Source: Kribbella monticola (GTDB lineage: Bacteria > Actinomycetota > Actinomycetes > Propionibacteriales > Kribbellaceae). Taken from it: a stretch of 64,000 bases of DNA. Shown here in pieces: positions 10,401-18,381 of this stretch; positions within the stretch are counted from its first letter, which is position 1; every line of letters begins with the position of its first letter. The translations under genes were made by a program, and so were the position numbers. The notes under the pieces were generated by a model. That model searched no databases. It was not told the DNA's origin and saw nothing but the letters and a program-made list of their open reading frames with translations. The stretch lies in assembly GCF_003261635.1 (NCBI RefSeq), contig NZ_QFXK01000005.1, positions 1 through 64,000 on the forward strand. Direction: 5' to 3'.

Positions 10401-10588
10401 GTCTGATCCGGGTTGGCGTCGATCCGATAGCTGCCCTCGCGGTCGGTCAGGGCATCGTCGCCGAAGCGGACGGTCTCCTGACCCGGCTGCGGCCGCCGCA
10501 GTCGCACGAAGGCGCGGACGGTCGCCCCTTCGACGACGCCGCTCCTGCTGCCGATCCGGCCGGTGAGGGTCACATCGTTTTCTGGCAT
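1487..10588 (-). CDS. TcA-like Tc toxin subunit (pore/receptor-binding component)
   Basis: 3033 residues. In Tc toxins TcA forms the pentameric bell that binds the target cell and injects the TcC effector. Domains by position: two beta-sandwich carboxypeptidase-regulatory-like modules at the N-terminus (residues about 5-95 and 115-215, pattern G-A-x-V...TDREGSYRI); a helical region; VRP1-like motif SVYSPAAYFVDIVSYLED near 700 and CENTNTGVPYVDLV near 755; the ABC-toxin N-terminal motif WPWMKRYRVWEANRKVFLYP near 1645; a long helical shaft/pore region about 2370-2680; and the TcB-binding C-terminal domain with LDFPGHYFRRIKSV near 2735. No signal peptide is present, as usual for TcA. GAAGG lies about 12 bases before the ATG. 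The TcB-TcC gene ends-to-start gap is 24 bp, so the two are one operon. The family call is secure; host target is unknown. Confidence 0.95.
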   Translation of the reverse strand: MPENDVTLTGRIGSRSGVVEGATVRAFVRLRRPQPGQETVRFGDDALTDREGSYRIDANPDQTPDLLRGAGVFIQVLRHEVQLGESEFVRVEFPRTVLDLTIERDDEPDPGEPGDDTRRVFGAVRDAYGELRDDVSVQAFDRDLRTEQLLGSSQTPGGRYEVRYQPSQFRRSDKLSADLVLKVVDGQGQELYRTPVQYNVPNEAEIDITFTGRAFQGSSQWDEQSGALLPLLEDVAPQELRDDEQFQDITFLAGETGYDPLAIGTWAACFRLAEKSEREQAPMVPEAFYAFLAQGQPSIFHDSLREDIRHPDRLVLLEDKLLRGLAELTPVLQENLLDRAVADNLVSARIRDAKKDILAALAQYKVRFAAEQTFGGGKGTIGQLLELVPESAQRKDAFLAAFANHAGPLGTFWQDLVRDDVLPADAVPKVKRTFELGALTRNHVPLVQAVSNRLDDGSLTGFRNLARFSQPEWIELFKSRLPDGEVVGVPANLDGDEETRMAQYAAILDGQFQRAYPTASFAAKLGRAGEVLPQAARVSAFLERNESFQLDRFRIDHFLAEHPEAMDGVDDPAGLTANLKVVQRAFKLTPTFDGVQTLMKLGVDSAQRVYFKGQSQFLSAVKDTPINTVEARRIYRKAEATYAMALTWFGQYNQSLNGGSPFAVPTQVLDAETEAKIATLPNLQSLFGSLDYCECPPCRSVYSPAAYFVDIVSYLEDRQTQGTGINAGKSVREVLFERRPDLGDVELSCENTNTGVPYVDLVCEILEDVVAPPAGAILSPAIEADLVAGTAKQSVLDELAAHEVAIGQDALVYAQDVTGRWVIRDAEHAYGVRKTGAGLVLLPSKQTFLSADEVRANPEYINADAYTKLAGEVFPMNLPFDLWNVQSRSYLERLGVPQARLFELFQQQTTGVLAPDAVQLETAWLGLSQVQRKIITGTPIGRDPWELWGLAENGNNLPHPDTPTDPTTNVTGGWLDVLAVVPVMLHRTGLSYPQLLQLLDLRFVNPTRAVHVFENADPNTANCDTATFVIRNLTADVLTRITRFIRLWRALDAQMWELDSLLPDGDPNPAVIDLQLTDAVLQDIARMQRLRSASGLDWTEVRALYAGIDDTSYVDRSNGSVAIQTLYQRLFRNKLVDSVAAFPASPQLLTGPISGRVPGLLAAFRIKEPDLTLILAQLALTPADPLDAEVLAGIFRITTLARAAGLGVEELLVLIRLSGQDPYADPAATLAFLDLTRQLAGSGFSPRELDYLLTDRRTGATGIALEDKAISAILKTLREGLQRVADDAHSHPGDAAEFVQEKLAQALSLDVPTTYSLLAGLRLPGGADPLAKVLDDPRLLAVLPDGSYQFALDETGFPSQFAALRLLHKNAEVISRLSLSAPDVAWWLVEANATGLAWPHPGDFPVDSTGPAVDLAKWISLRGFFAWRSGLPASAGTALELASLLLAPTTAPAAAVTALSALTGWNSADVVSLAEAFGWVDKVAGTDTTVQQLLKPGTLNRLADCFGALRSLGVTAARAVSWAVAQPTEDIVEGLKQSVKAKYDLSQWLQVITPVQDGFREAKRQALVSWLVAHPDQAQGQNWVDSDGLYGYYLIDVEMQPCMVTTRLKQAAASAQLFAQRCLLNLEVDILANSALDQKWKQWPWMKRYRVWEANRKVFLYPENWIEPELRDEKSPFFVDLEQELLQNEITQETAEQAYLNYLEKLDAVANLEIRATYDQAIGADESVLHVIGRTRSSASPDHYYRQRINGARWLAWRKVELDISSEHLVIGLHNRRLHLLWPQFVAKATPPTAMTTPSENASTTLIAPTRFWEVRLFWSELKKGKWTPKVLSDSFVNLSEGTVGGSRLDNVSFRTRAEPFIRTRVFATNDTAAYAPISNAWFDKVGKQITTASQTSQYEQLVSPAESRFENNLILHQTQSQYFYYNAIEETGVKPHLLTAHENAPAMRLLDQIAPGLTRTVVDSQARGFAGDGSFFVWDPWRSYFVDYSWRTDWSYWSHAWHSKEIATFEFFPHYHPYVELFIKELNIWGLGGLLNRRIQVDPAAITGSPAPFDFAGYKPTPVVTKPYPVEDVDFSYKGAYSPYNWELFFHVPFFIANKLSSDQKFEEAISWFHYIFDPTTPDTTTADPDTPQQRFWITKPFYETTKAQYYQQKIQNIMLGIAKGDAELREQVREWRDNPFNPHLIARMRTVAYQKNVLIKYIQTLIAWADHLFAQDTIESINEATQLYVMCAELRGPRARVVPRQDPVPVKTFNQLRQEGIDAFGNVLTEIENLVPPPSGAGGGAGPAGPELPRLDVLYFGIPDNDKLQTLWDTIDDRLFKIRHCMNLAGVVRQLPLSDPPIDPALLVQATAAGLDIGAVINDLSAPAPQYRFTVMLRRARAVCDEVRALGSAMLAALEKRDAEEFAVLRAGHEQKLLEQVRSIRSDQITEAMRNKEALEASKLITQARSAHYTKLIDAGWNGWEKAWLGLTIGAMGLETGATVVRAIGASLALIAEIDAGVSGFGGSPTVKLKIGGKNFAISLYGAADALRGGSTIAQMGAGMTSTIGSYDRRAEDWGLQKTLADLQLPQLDKEIAAADIRHQLAVKELAGQDQRIELAKVEAEYLTTKFTATELYEWMVNQISTVYFQSYQLAYDLAKRAEQSFRYELGLPTSNYVKFGYWDSLRKGLLAGERLSYDLNRLEAAHLEQNKREYELTKHVSLAQFDPVALLSLRENGECHVDLPEALFDLDFPGHYFRRIKSVSLSIPCVAGPYTSIACTLTLTGNQLRADSTLLGGKYPRDTSVEDPRFRDGIGAVQSIATSDAQHDDGMFVLDFADERYLPFEGAGAISSWKLRIAKEHAQFDLDTISDVVLHVNYTAREAGEALGEPATAALKSTLNELELADGRQGLYWVYDLQRDFPDAWYRFLHPGGPGDDQQLALSGLAARLPLFAKKAGAKKVRRIEVVARIKGGDHQVMVSGLGETPADLLTLSVDPAFAGMHRAVKDLTGAELVLADWVLKLRADGAADWHSLPADAIEELFLIINYTVA

Positions 10589-10612
10589 CTGGATCTACCT
10601 TCCACGTCGTCC

Positions 10613-13600
10613 TCACCAGTACTTACTGATCAAGTAGGCGGCCAGGCCCACGGCGGCACCGATCGCTGCCCCGGTGCCGGCCCCGATCGCGGTACCGGCG
10701 ATCGGCACCACCGAACCGATCAAGGCTCCGATCGCGGCCCCCGCGGCGGCCGCTCCGATCACACCCGCGGCCAACTGGGCGTCCCGGTTGCTGGTCAGCT
10801 TGGACGCGCCGTACTCCGCGAGGTTGCCGCCGAGGACTCCGGCGACCGCGCTGCCGGCGACCAGCGGCGTGTACGCCGATGCCGTCGCCAGACCGCTGCC
10901 GAGCGCGGAGTAGCCCGCTCCGTAGGCGTACATCGACAGGCCGGCCAGCCCGGTCTCCACCTCGGCCACCAGCGGGATCGTGCCCCGCACCAGCCCGACC
11001 ACCAGCGTGCCGCCGGCCCCGACCAGCGTCGGTCCGAGGATGTACGGCGGCATCGGGCCGCGGCTGCCGGTCATGTCCTTCATCACCCGGCGGCCGGTCT
11101 CCACGTGCAGCGTCCGGGGACTCGCGTAGTCACCCCAGCCCTCTTCGACCTCGGCCTCGTAATGGGGATAGAGCCCACGGTCGGCGTACGTGTGCGGCGT
11201 CGCGTAGGTGCGCCCGTTCGGCGCGACCTGCGGCGTGCTGTTCTTGGCCAGTGACTGCAGCGGACCCATGTACCGCGGGTCGTTGGTGATCCGCGGATCG
11301 AGGTTGGTCCGCCGGCCCTGGAGCCACTTCAGGTAGTGCTGGGCGTTGTCGCCCGGGCCGAAGGTGTAGAAGTTTCGTGCGTTGGCCCGGCCGGCCGCCT
11401 CGGCCGCCTTGAAGTCGGTGCCCGCGGGCGCGCTCGGCAGGTCGATCTTCGGTATCTGTTTGATCTCCGGCGAGATCCCGGGCGGACCTTGGACAGCAGG
11501 CCGGCTGAGCAGGCCGACCCCGCCACCACCGCCAACTGACGCGGCCGGAGCCTGCCCGCCGCCACCGCCGGTCGTACCGTTCACACCACCACTCGAACCG
11601 CCGCCGGACCCCGTGCCCGAGCCGGCTCCGGAGCTGCCACCGGACGAGCCGCTGTCGGCATCCGCCGCCGGTGGCGTGACCTCCTCGACCGTCACGTCGG
11701 CGATGAGCCAAGCACCCTTGTTCCATTTGAGCGTGCCGGTGCCCGGCTTGACCCGGTAACTCTTGCCGTCCACATCGAACGACTGTGAGCGGACCCAGGC
11801 CTCGTACTTGGCCCCGGCGGCCTCGGTGTGCTCCTTCTGCGCCGCCTTGATCTCGGGTGGTTTGCCGGCGAGGGACCAGCCTTCGCGGCCGGTCGGGTCG
11901 GCCACCATCACCGGGTTGTTGTGGCAGTACAGGTAGAGGTTCGTGCCGTCGGTGAAACCACCGGGGTCGGCACTGATCCACCGCCCCAGCCAGGGCGCGT
12001 AGTACCGGGCGCCGCCGTAGTGCAGGCCGGTCTCGTCATCTCGTTCGCGTCCCGCGAAGCGGTAGCGCTTCAGGCTGAGATCTGCCGACGGCTTGCCCGA
12101 CCGGTACGCCGTCGTGCCGTACGGGTGGTACTCCTCGTAGGAGATCGGTGTGCCGGTGTCGTCGGTCTCGAGCGTCGCCGAGCCGACCTGGTTGCCGTAC
12201 TGGTACCGGATCAGGGCGGTGCCAAGTGGGTTGGCCGGATCGGTGTTGTCGTCGTCACGGAGCTTGAGGTCCACCTGAGCGATCCGGCCCGCGGTGTCGG
12301 ACACGTGCAGGGTGTGGCGTTCGAGCCTGACCGGGCCGTTGGCCTGTCGTTCGCGGTAGATCTCGACCGCGCCGAGATAGATGCGTTCCACCCTGGCACC
12401 GCCGACGCGCTCGATCACCTTCCGGACGCGGCGACCGCCGGAGTCGTAGCTGTAGTACGCCGTACCACCGCCGCCCAGGTCGACCTTGGACAACTGGTCC
12501 AGGAGGTTCCAGGTCAGCTCGCCGGGGGTGGGCAGTCGCAGGTGCAGCAGGTTCCCACGGTCGTCGTAGTCGTAGGTAGCGCTGTAAGGGCCGACGTCGG
12601 GGTCGTCGGCAACGCTGGTCGCGGCGAGTCGGTTGGTCAGCTCGGTCGCATCGACTTCGTACTGGTACTGGTAGTGACGGGTCCAGCTTCCATTGGCGGT
12701 CGGTGCGACGTGGCGCAGGCGGGTCAGGTTGCCGGCCTGGTCGTAGTCGTAGAACTCGGTGTAGTTGCGCACGGCACCGACATCGTTGACGTGGGGAAGC
12801 TGCGGGACCGCCTCGACGTCGCCGCTGCCGAGCACGGTGTCGTTCGCGCCACCGGCATGCTCGCGACCACTGGCGCTGGTGAGCTGGTAGAGCGCGTCGT
12901 ACCCGTACTGCGTTTGTGCCGGGACCACCGCGTTCTTGAAGAAGAACGTGGGTTGGGCCTCGTCGCGGACTTCGGTGATGTTGCCGACGGCATCGTAGGT
13001 GTAGTGCAGATTCTGCAAGCTCTGCGACGCCGGATCCTCACCGGCCTTGACCGCTACCAGATTCGCCAGCCGGAAGGTGTCCGCGTCGTACAGGTAGCTG
13101 AGCAAGACGCCATTGCCGTACCGCGCGGACCGTCGTCTGCCGAGCGCGTCGTACTCCTGCTCGGCCAGGAACTCCACCAACGGTCCTTGCCCTTGTACCT
13201 GGACCTGCAGCCGGGCAAGCGCGCCGGCGAGGTCGTAGGTCGGTACGACGACACTCCCGTCCGGCAACGTGATCCGCCGCGGCCGGTTCAAGGCGTCGTA
13301 CTCCGAACCGGCGGGGAACGGCTCCGCGTCGAGCAACGCGGCCGCGGCGACCTGGATCGCGGCGTACCCGTCCGCGGCGGCCACCGCGCTCCAGTCGGGC
13401 AGCGCGGTGTGGTCGGCGGTCAGGATGCGTTCGAGCGCGACCGGATTGCCCTTGAAGTCGACCTCGAGCACGCGGGTCATGCCGGCCGAGTCGAACACCT
13501 GGTGGGTCAGACCGAGCAAGTTCCGTTGTTCGGCGTCCGCGACCGCCTCGCCGTAGACGAGGTGACTCAGGCGGATCTCCGGCTGACCTGGCCCGGCCGC

Positions 13601-16600
13601 GAAGGTGCCGCTCGGCCGGTTCAGGGCGTCGTACTCCGTGCGGTAGGACCGGCCGGAAGCGTCCCAGCTGCTGACGATCGCGCCACGGGCGTTGACGAAC
13701 GACCAGCGATCGCCCTTCTCCGGGCTGGTGCCGAAGACAGCCGCGCCACTCATGGCGGTGAAGCTCGTGGACACCTTCCGCCCGAGCTGGTCGAACAGTG
13801 CGCTGAAGCGGCCGGTCAGATCGCTCTCGGCGCGGGAAGCGGCAGTCTTGCCGCCGCCGTAGTCGAGCACGGTCCAGACCGTCCGGCCGAGGCTGTCGAA
13901 GTGAGCGGTGGCCGGCGTGTTCGCGTGCTTGGCGGCCAGCCACGCCGCTCTCGCGGCCGGATCAGCCAGCGGCTCGGGGCCGGCCGGATCAGGGCTGCCG
14001 CGTTCGGCGTACCAGCGGCTGTCGAGCACGGTGTCGTTGGCATCCTCGTCCCGCTGCCACCAAGGCGTGAAGGTGACCCTGGCCAATGTGCCGTCCGGGT
14101 TCTCCACGCGGACGGCCCGGCCCAACGGATCGTAGTGCCGGACCGAGGAGACGCCGACCGTCCGTACTGCTTCCTCCTCGTCGTAGCCGTCCGTATCGCT
14201 GAAGAACGGCTCGTACTGTTTGACCGGCAGGCCCTTGTTGTTCAGGAGCGTGCGGCCGCTGCAGAGCCAGCGCGGGTCGGCATCGATCTCGGTGGTGCTG
14301 CCGTCCGGGTTCGCCCGGGACACCTTGCCCGGCACGGCCTGCGACTTACGCATCGCAGTACCGCCAGAGCCGTTGCCGTAGACGAGGCTCTGACGCCATT
14401 GCCCTGCCCCGTGCTCGGTGCGGTGGAACGAACGCACCCGGTTGGGCGTATTGGTGAGGAGCCAGTTGAACATCTCGTACTCGACCCGGGTGGTCGGATC
14501 GTCGAGGGTGTCACCTTCGCCGGCTCCGGCCTTGCCCATCACCGCCGAAGCAGTCACCCGGCCGAGTTCGTCGTACCGGACGGCAGTGCGATTGCCGTTC
14601 GGATCGGTCAGCTGGACCGGTCCGAGCACCCGGTAGTCGTTCAATGCAAGGCTGTCCTGCCATGGCGCCTGGGTGACCTGGACCCGCTCGGGCAGGAGGT
14701 CGTACTGGTCAAGGGTCGTGAGTGTTTCGATGCCGGTGGGGTCGACAACACCTGCGGGAAGGAAGAAGTGTGCCGCCGGATCCTGCGGATAGACGTAGGA
14801 CGCGGAGGGGATCCACCAGCCGGGGTCGCCGTCGGCATGGACGTAGCCGGCGTCGAGCCAATCGTCGGTGCTGAGCTTGCCCCCGTAGTACTCGGCAACC
14901 ACTCCAGGGGTGAAGGCCAGTTGGAGAGTGTGGTGGCTGAGACCGAGGGTGTCCCACTGGCCGAGCGGGAGTTCGGTCAGATCGTTGCTTGCGAACAGTG
15001 TCCTCGTCCGTGCCAGCAACCGGCTCTGAAGACTGATGCCGTCGGCAACAACCTCGTAGTCGATCGGTACGGCGGTGGCGAGTGCGTCGCCGAGCTCCTG
15101 ACGGGTGAAGCGGACAGCGGCCGGCGTCGTACCGGTAAGTTCATGGTGACGGCCCTCGTAAGCCACCGGCAGGCGGAAGACCGTGGGGCCGTCGATCTGG
15201 GGCGTGAGGTCGACCTCGGTGATGGTGACGGTCAGGCGCTGCTGGGCCTCGGTCACCTCGATCGGCAGCTCGGGGTCGGCGAGCGTCCGGCCGTAGGTGA
15301 TCGACGCAGTGCAGGTCGGGATGCCGAAGGGTCCGCTCGACAGCACGATGCTGTGCTCGACGCGCGGATCTCCGAACTCCCGTTCGTAGTGCCGGTCGAG
15401 AGTCTGCACCGCCTTCGGATGCCAGGCGCCGGGTCCTTCACGGGTCGTCTGCAGAAGCTCGACCTCGTAGCCGAATTCCGTTACCTGATAGGGATTCGCG
15501 GCCTTCGGCGACCCGTCGAAGCTGTAGGTCTCCTTGCGCAGCGGCAGTCCGCGGAGCGCCCGCACGCAGTCTCGCAGAGCTGCCGCGTCCAGGCCCGGCG
15601 GCAACCCGGCGTCGGGGAGCTCGCGCAGGCCGAGGTGGTACTCCTTCTGCAGTTGGTGCAGGATCCGGTCGGCTCCGAGGAACGCGCCGGTGTGGAACCA
15701 GCTGCGCGAGGTGACCGGAGGCTGCTGCACCAGCGGATCAGGGTCCTGCCCGGCAGCGGGGACGAACTCGTCGACACTCTCGGTGTCCTGGCGTTCCACC
15801 ATCGCGAAACCACAGAACTCCCGTTCCTCGCCGTCGTAGTGACCGTGGTGATAGGTGTACGTCGAGACGAATCTGGTCCGTGAGATCAGGTCGAGTTCCT
15901 CGAGCCGCTCGACCACGTGCACCGGGAACGGCAGCCGGGTCGCCCAGGGCCGACCCGCCCGGCGATCTGCCAGCAGGAACTTGGTCGACGCCGCGTAGCC
16001 GATCTTGGTCACGCCGCCGATGTTGTTGGTGACCGTGGTCAGCAGGTACGGCTTGGTTCCACCCATCAGGTCGACGTAGCGGACCGGCGCCGGGATGTCC
16101 GCCGGCAACGGCGACGACCAGACCAGGCAGGCGGTGCCTTCGCCCAGCAGGTCGGCCAGCTGGACCACGGTGTGGTCGTCGAGGTGCGGCAGCGTCGGCA
16201 GGTCGGCCGGCGCGCTCCACGAGTTGCCGCTCTGGTTCGACCACAGGCGCACCTGCGTCGGGCCGACGTACAGGATGTCGACCAGGCCCGAGCCGTCCAC
16301 GTCCGCCAGCCGCAGCCGGCTGGCGTCGAACTGGTCGGGCCGATCGAAGAAAGGGCTGTCGGACATCACGATCCGCGCGCCGAACCTGCCGTAGCCCAGA
16401 TTCGGCCAGTAGCAGATCTCGCTGTTCCTGATCCGGACGAGGTCGTTCAGACCGTCGCCGGACATGTCCGCGAGGAAGACACCCTCGCGCGGACCGGTCC
16501 CGATCGAAGGCCGGGCCTCCTCGGAGCTCGGCCGTGGTACCGGCAGCGCCCGGCCGAAGCCGGCGTCACCGCGGGACGGATGCCAGCGATAGACGCCCTC

Positions 16601-18244
16601 GTCCGCGATCAGGACGTCGGCCAGGCCGTCACCGGTCAGGTCGACCAGGTGCAGCCCGGGCGAATCCCAATCGATCCGCGGCAGCTCGGAGAACGGCACG
16701 AAGGGCGCCCAGCCGCCGTCGTCGGTGCGCTCGTGGAAACCGGCCGGCTCGCGGCCGAGGCTGACCAGGTCGAGGCGGCCGTCACCGTCGAGATCCACGA
16801 GCCGGTGACCCGCGCCGAAGTCGGCCGCGTTCGGCAACGGGTCGACCGTCCGCAGCGGACCGAGCGTGCCGCCGCCGAGGTTCGGGGCGTAGTACCAGCC
16901 GCCCGCCTGCTCGGTGAGTACGCCGGTCAGGCCGTCACCGTCGAGATCGAGCCACTGGTGACTACCGGGCGCGCCAAGTCCGTAAGGCAGGGTGCCCGGT
17001 GCCACCTCATGGACGGTTCGGTCGATCTTTGCGCGGCTGTACTCGAGGCTGAGCGGTGGCGTGCCGGCGCTGGTGTAGCCGTCCGGGGAGCGCTGGTAGC
17101 CGTGCCGGGTCACCGACGTCAGCAGCGACGCGACAGGAGAAAGCTCGTAGCCGAGATCCATCGAGCTGACCAGGCAGTCGGCGCGCACGTCCGGCTCGTC
17201 CGGAAAGTGGTGGAACATCAGGATCCGGCGACACAACCGATAGGTCCGTACTTCGAAGCCCGCCCGCCGGCTGGAGAAGGCGTCCGGCCGGACCGGCCTC
17301 AACCCGTCGTCGCCCGGGAGCGGACGGCCGGCGTCGTGCTCGCCGTAGTCGAAGACGAGCTCGAACATCCATCGCGCGTCAGCCAGCGCGGCCGCCGGTA
17401 CATCAACCGGACGACTCCCGGTAGCGTCCAGAAAGGGCGTGCGGTTGCCATAGCGGATTGCTTTGAGATAGCGGTTGGCGGTGCGTGCTGCCGCCGGTCG
17501 GCCGACTTCGTGCGGCGCCGTGAGGTCGACGTTGTCGGTGTTCTCGGCGGCGTACTCGTAGTACACGCCGTTCCCGACGTCGTCGCGGGTCTCACAGAGC
17601 AGCCAGCTGAAGACGCGGCTGCGGCAGGCCGGGTCGGCCGGATCCGGTGCGTCCTCGATCCGTGAGCTCGAATCGCGGCCGTAGACCGCGAGAACGTTGG
17701 CGGGCGACAGCGTGCGCCAGTGGACGTCGCCGTCCGTACTCCGGGTCCACCGCTCCACCCGGACGAAGCTGCCTTCGACCCGCGGCCGATACCGGCGTAC
17801 GTCGTACCCGCCGATCTTGTCGTCCGGCCGTGGTGTTCCGTCGGGCAGCCGGACCGCGACCAGGTCGTCGAGTCCGCTCAGCCGGAAGGTGTCCTGCTCG
17901 CCCGGCAGGTCGTCGAGGTACCGCGGCAGGCCTCGCTCGGTCGCCCTGCTGACGACCGGCAGATCCAATGACCAGCCGAGTCCGAACGGCCCGTTCCCCG
18001 TCCCGGAGTCGTACCGCAACGCCAGTTCCGGGCCGAAGCCCGATCGCGACGCGCTCGCGGGCAGCGACAACGTCATCCCGCCGGTACCGCGAACCGACTC
18101 GGCCCCGAACTTCTCGCCGATCCCCCGGATCGCACCACCCCCGGTCGGCAACCCACCGGCAGACGGCAGCACCGGGGCGGCGAGAGCCGTCTTCTGATCC
18201 CTGATGGTTCCCCCCATCAACGACGGCGCACTCCACACCCCCAT
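10613..18244 (-). CDS. Fused TcB-TcC Tc toxin (SpvB-Rhs cocoon with C-terminal effector)
   Basis: 2543 residues. The N-terminus is SpvB-like (GIGEKFGAESVRGTGGMTLS near 40; GLGWSLDLPVVSR near 85). FG-GAP/VCBS-type segments with LDLDGDG and VDLDGDGRLDLV follow (about 430-490), then TcdB mid-region domains (about 650-1050) and Rhs/YD repeats (about 1200-2080). The Rhs core ends with GLHYGGARYYAPWLGRWISA near 2075 and DPTGREG near 2110. In known Tc complexes TcB and TcC form a hollow cocoon in which the TcC C-terminus is autocleaved and held. Here both are one polypeptide. The final 430 residues are the variable effector: a mixed domain, a Gly/Ser-rich linker (about 2185-2240), a polar domain (about 2250-2390), and a hydrophobic Gly-rich tail with GAAIGALIG-like spacing to the last residue. 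I do not recognise the effector. The ATG at 18244 has GGGGA upstream. Confidence 0.93.
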   Translation of the reverse strand: MGVWSAPSLMGGTIRDQKTALAAPVLPSAGGLPTGGGAIRGIGEKFGAESVRGTGGMTLSLPASASRSGFGPELALRYDSGTGNGPFGLGWSLDLPVVSRATERGLPRYLDDLPGEQDTFRLSGLDDLVAVRLPDGTPRPDDKIGGYDVRRYRPRVEGSFVRVERWTRSTDGDVHWRTLSPANVLAVYGRDSSSRIEDAPDPADPACRSRVFSWLLCETRDDVGNGVYYEYAAENTDNVDLTAPHEVGRPAAARTANRYLKAIRYGNRTPFLDATGSRPVDVPAAALADARWMFELVFDYGEHDAGRPLPGDDGLRPVRPDAFSSRRAGFEVRTYRLCRRILMFHHFPDEPDVRADCLVSSMDLGYELSPVASLLTSVTRHGYQRSPDGYTSAGTPPLSLEYSRAKIDRTVHEVAPGTLPYGLGAPGSHQWLDLDGDGLTGVLTEQAGGWYYAPNLGGGTLGPLRTVDPLPNAADFGAGHRLVDLDGDGRLDLVSLGREPAGFHERTDDGGWAPFVPFSELPRIDWDSPGLHLVDLTGDGLADVLIADEGVYRWHPSRGDAGFGRALPVPRPSSEEARPSIGTGPREGVFLADMSGDGLNDLVRIRNSEICYWPNLGYGRFGARIVMSDSPFFDRPDQFDASRLRLADVDGSGLVDILYVGPTQVRLWSNQSGNSWSAPADLPTLPHLDDHTVVQLADLLGEGTACLVWSSPLPADIPAPVRYVDLMGGTKPYLLTTVTNNIGGVTKIGYAASTKFLLADRRAGRPWATRLPFPVHVVERLEELDLISRTRFVSTYTYHHGHYDGEEREFCGFAMVERQDTESVDEFVPAAGQDPDPLVQQPPVTSRSWFHTGAFLGADRILHQLQKEYHLGLRELPDAGLPPGLDAAALRDCVRALRGLPLRKETYSFDGSPKAANPYQVTEFGYEVELLQTTREGPGAWHPKAVQTLDRHYEREFGDPRVEHSIVLSSGPFGIPTCTASITYGRTLADPELPIEVTEAQQRLTVTITEVDLTPQIDGPTVFRLPVAYEGRHHELTGTTPAAVRFTRQELGDALATAVPIDYEVVADGISLQSRLLARTRTLFASNDLTELPLGQWDTLGLSHHTLQLAFTPGVVAEYYGGKLSTDDWLDAGYVHADGDPGWWIPSASYVYPQDPAAHFFLPAGVVDPTGIETLTTLDQYDLLPERVQVTQAPWQDSLALNDYRVLGPVQLTDPNGNRTAVRYDELGRVTASAVMGKAGAGEGDTLDDPTTRVEYEMFNWLLTNTPNRVRSFHRTEHGAGQWRQSLVYGNGSGGTAMRKSQAVPGKVSRANPDGSTTEIDADPRWLCSGRTLLNNKGLPVKQYEPFFSDTDGYDEEEAVRTVGVSSVRHYDPLGRAVRVENPDGTLARVTFTPWWQRDEDANDTVLDSRWYAERGSPDPAGPEPLADPAARAAWLAAKHANTPATAHFDSLGRTVWTVLDYGGGKTAASRAESDLTGRFSALFDQLGRKVSTSFTAMSGAAVFGTSPEKGDRWSFVNARGAIVSSWDASGRSYRTEYDALNRPSGTFAAGPGQPEIRLSHLVYGEAVADAEQRNLLGLTHQVFDSAGMTRVLEVDFKGNPVALERILTADHTALPDWSAVAAADGYAAIQVAAAALLDAEPFPAGSEYDALNRPRRITLPDGSVVVPTYDLAGALARLQVQVQGQGPLVEFLAEQEYDALGRRRSARYGNGVLLSYLYDADTFRLANLVAVKAGEDPASQSLQNLHYTYDAVGNITEVRDEAQPTFFFKNAVVPAQTQYGYDALYQLTSASGREHAGGANDTVLGSGDVEAVPQLPHVNDVGAVRNYTEFYDYDQAGNLTRLRHVAPTANGSWTRHYQYQYEVDATELTNRLAATSVADDPDVGPYSATYDYDDRGNLLHLRLPTPGELTWNLLDQLSKVDLGGGGTAYYSYDSGGRRVRKVIERVGGARVERIYLGAVEIYRERQANGPVRLERHTLHVSDTAGRIAQVDLKLRDDDNTDPANPLGTALIRYQYGNQVGSATLETDDTGTPISYEEYHPYGTTAYRSGKPSADLSLKRYRFAGRERDDETGLHYGGARYYAPWLGRWISADPGGFTDGTNLYLYCHNNPVMVADPTGREGWSLAGKPPEIKAAQKEHTEAAGAKYEAWVRSQSFDVDGKSYRVKPGTGTLKWNKGAWLIADVTVEEVTPPAADADSGSSGGSSGAGSGTGSGGGSSGGVNGTTGGGGGQAPAASVGGGGGVGLLSRPAVQGPPGISPEIKQIPKIDLPSAPAGTDFKAAEAAGRANARNFYTFGPGDNAQHYLKWLQGRRTNLDPRITNDPRYMGPLQSLAKNSTPQVAPNGRTYATPHTYADRGLYPHYEAEVEEGWGDYASPRTLHVETGRRVMKDMTGSRGPMPPYILGPTLVGAGGTLVVGLVRGTIPLVAEVETGLAGLSMYAYGAGYSALGSGLATASAYTPLVAGSAVAGVLGGNLAEYGASKLTSNRDAQLAAGVIGAAAAGAAIGALIGSVVPIAGTAIGAGTGAAIGAAVGLAAYLISKYW

Positions 18245-18267
18245 GGAGTCCCCACACCGTCACGACC

Positions 18268-18296
18268 CTTATAGCCGCTCCCCAGCCCCAAAGCCA
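18268..18296 (-). promoter_or_regulatory. Candidate promoter of the Tc-toxin operon
   Basis: Read on the minus strand, TATAAG (18273-18268) lies 17 bases after TGGCTT (18296-18291). Transcription would begin near 18261, about 17 bases before the TcB-TcC ATG at 18244. The -10 is good and the -35 weak. The 137-bp gap between the His-rich gene and the toxin gene holds nothing else apart from two GACTTCGA copies near 18298 and 18323. Confidence 0.35.
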
Positions 18297-18381
18297 GACT
18301 TCGAGACTCCCCGCGGGACTTCGAACTCGCGGCGGCCCTGGGGGCAGAGGACGGTCTCCATCGCATGAGGTCGGAGGTTGG

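Noticed and set aside
11828..15883. 1351-residue plus-strand frame opposite the TcB-TcC gene
   Set aside because: Antisense shadow with no recognisable motif, no ribosome site and a composition set by the opposite strand.
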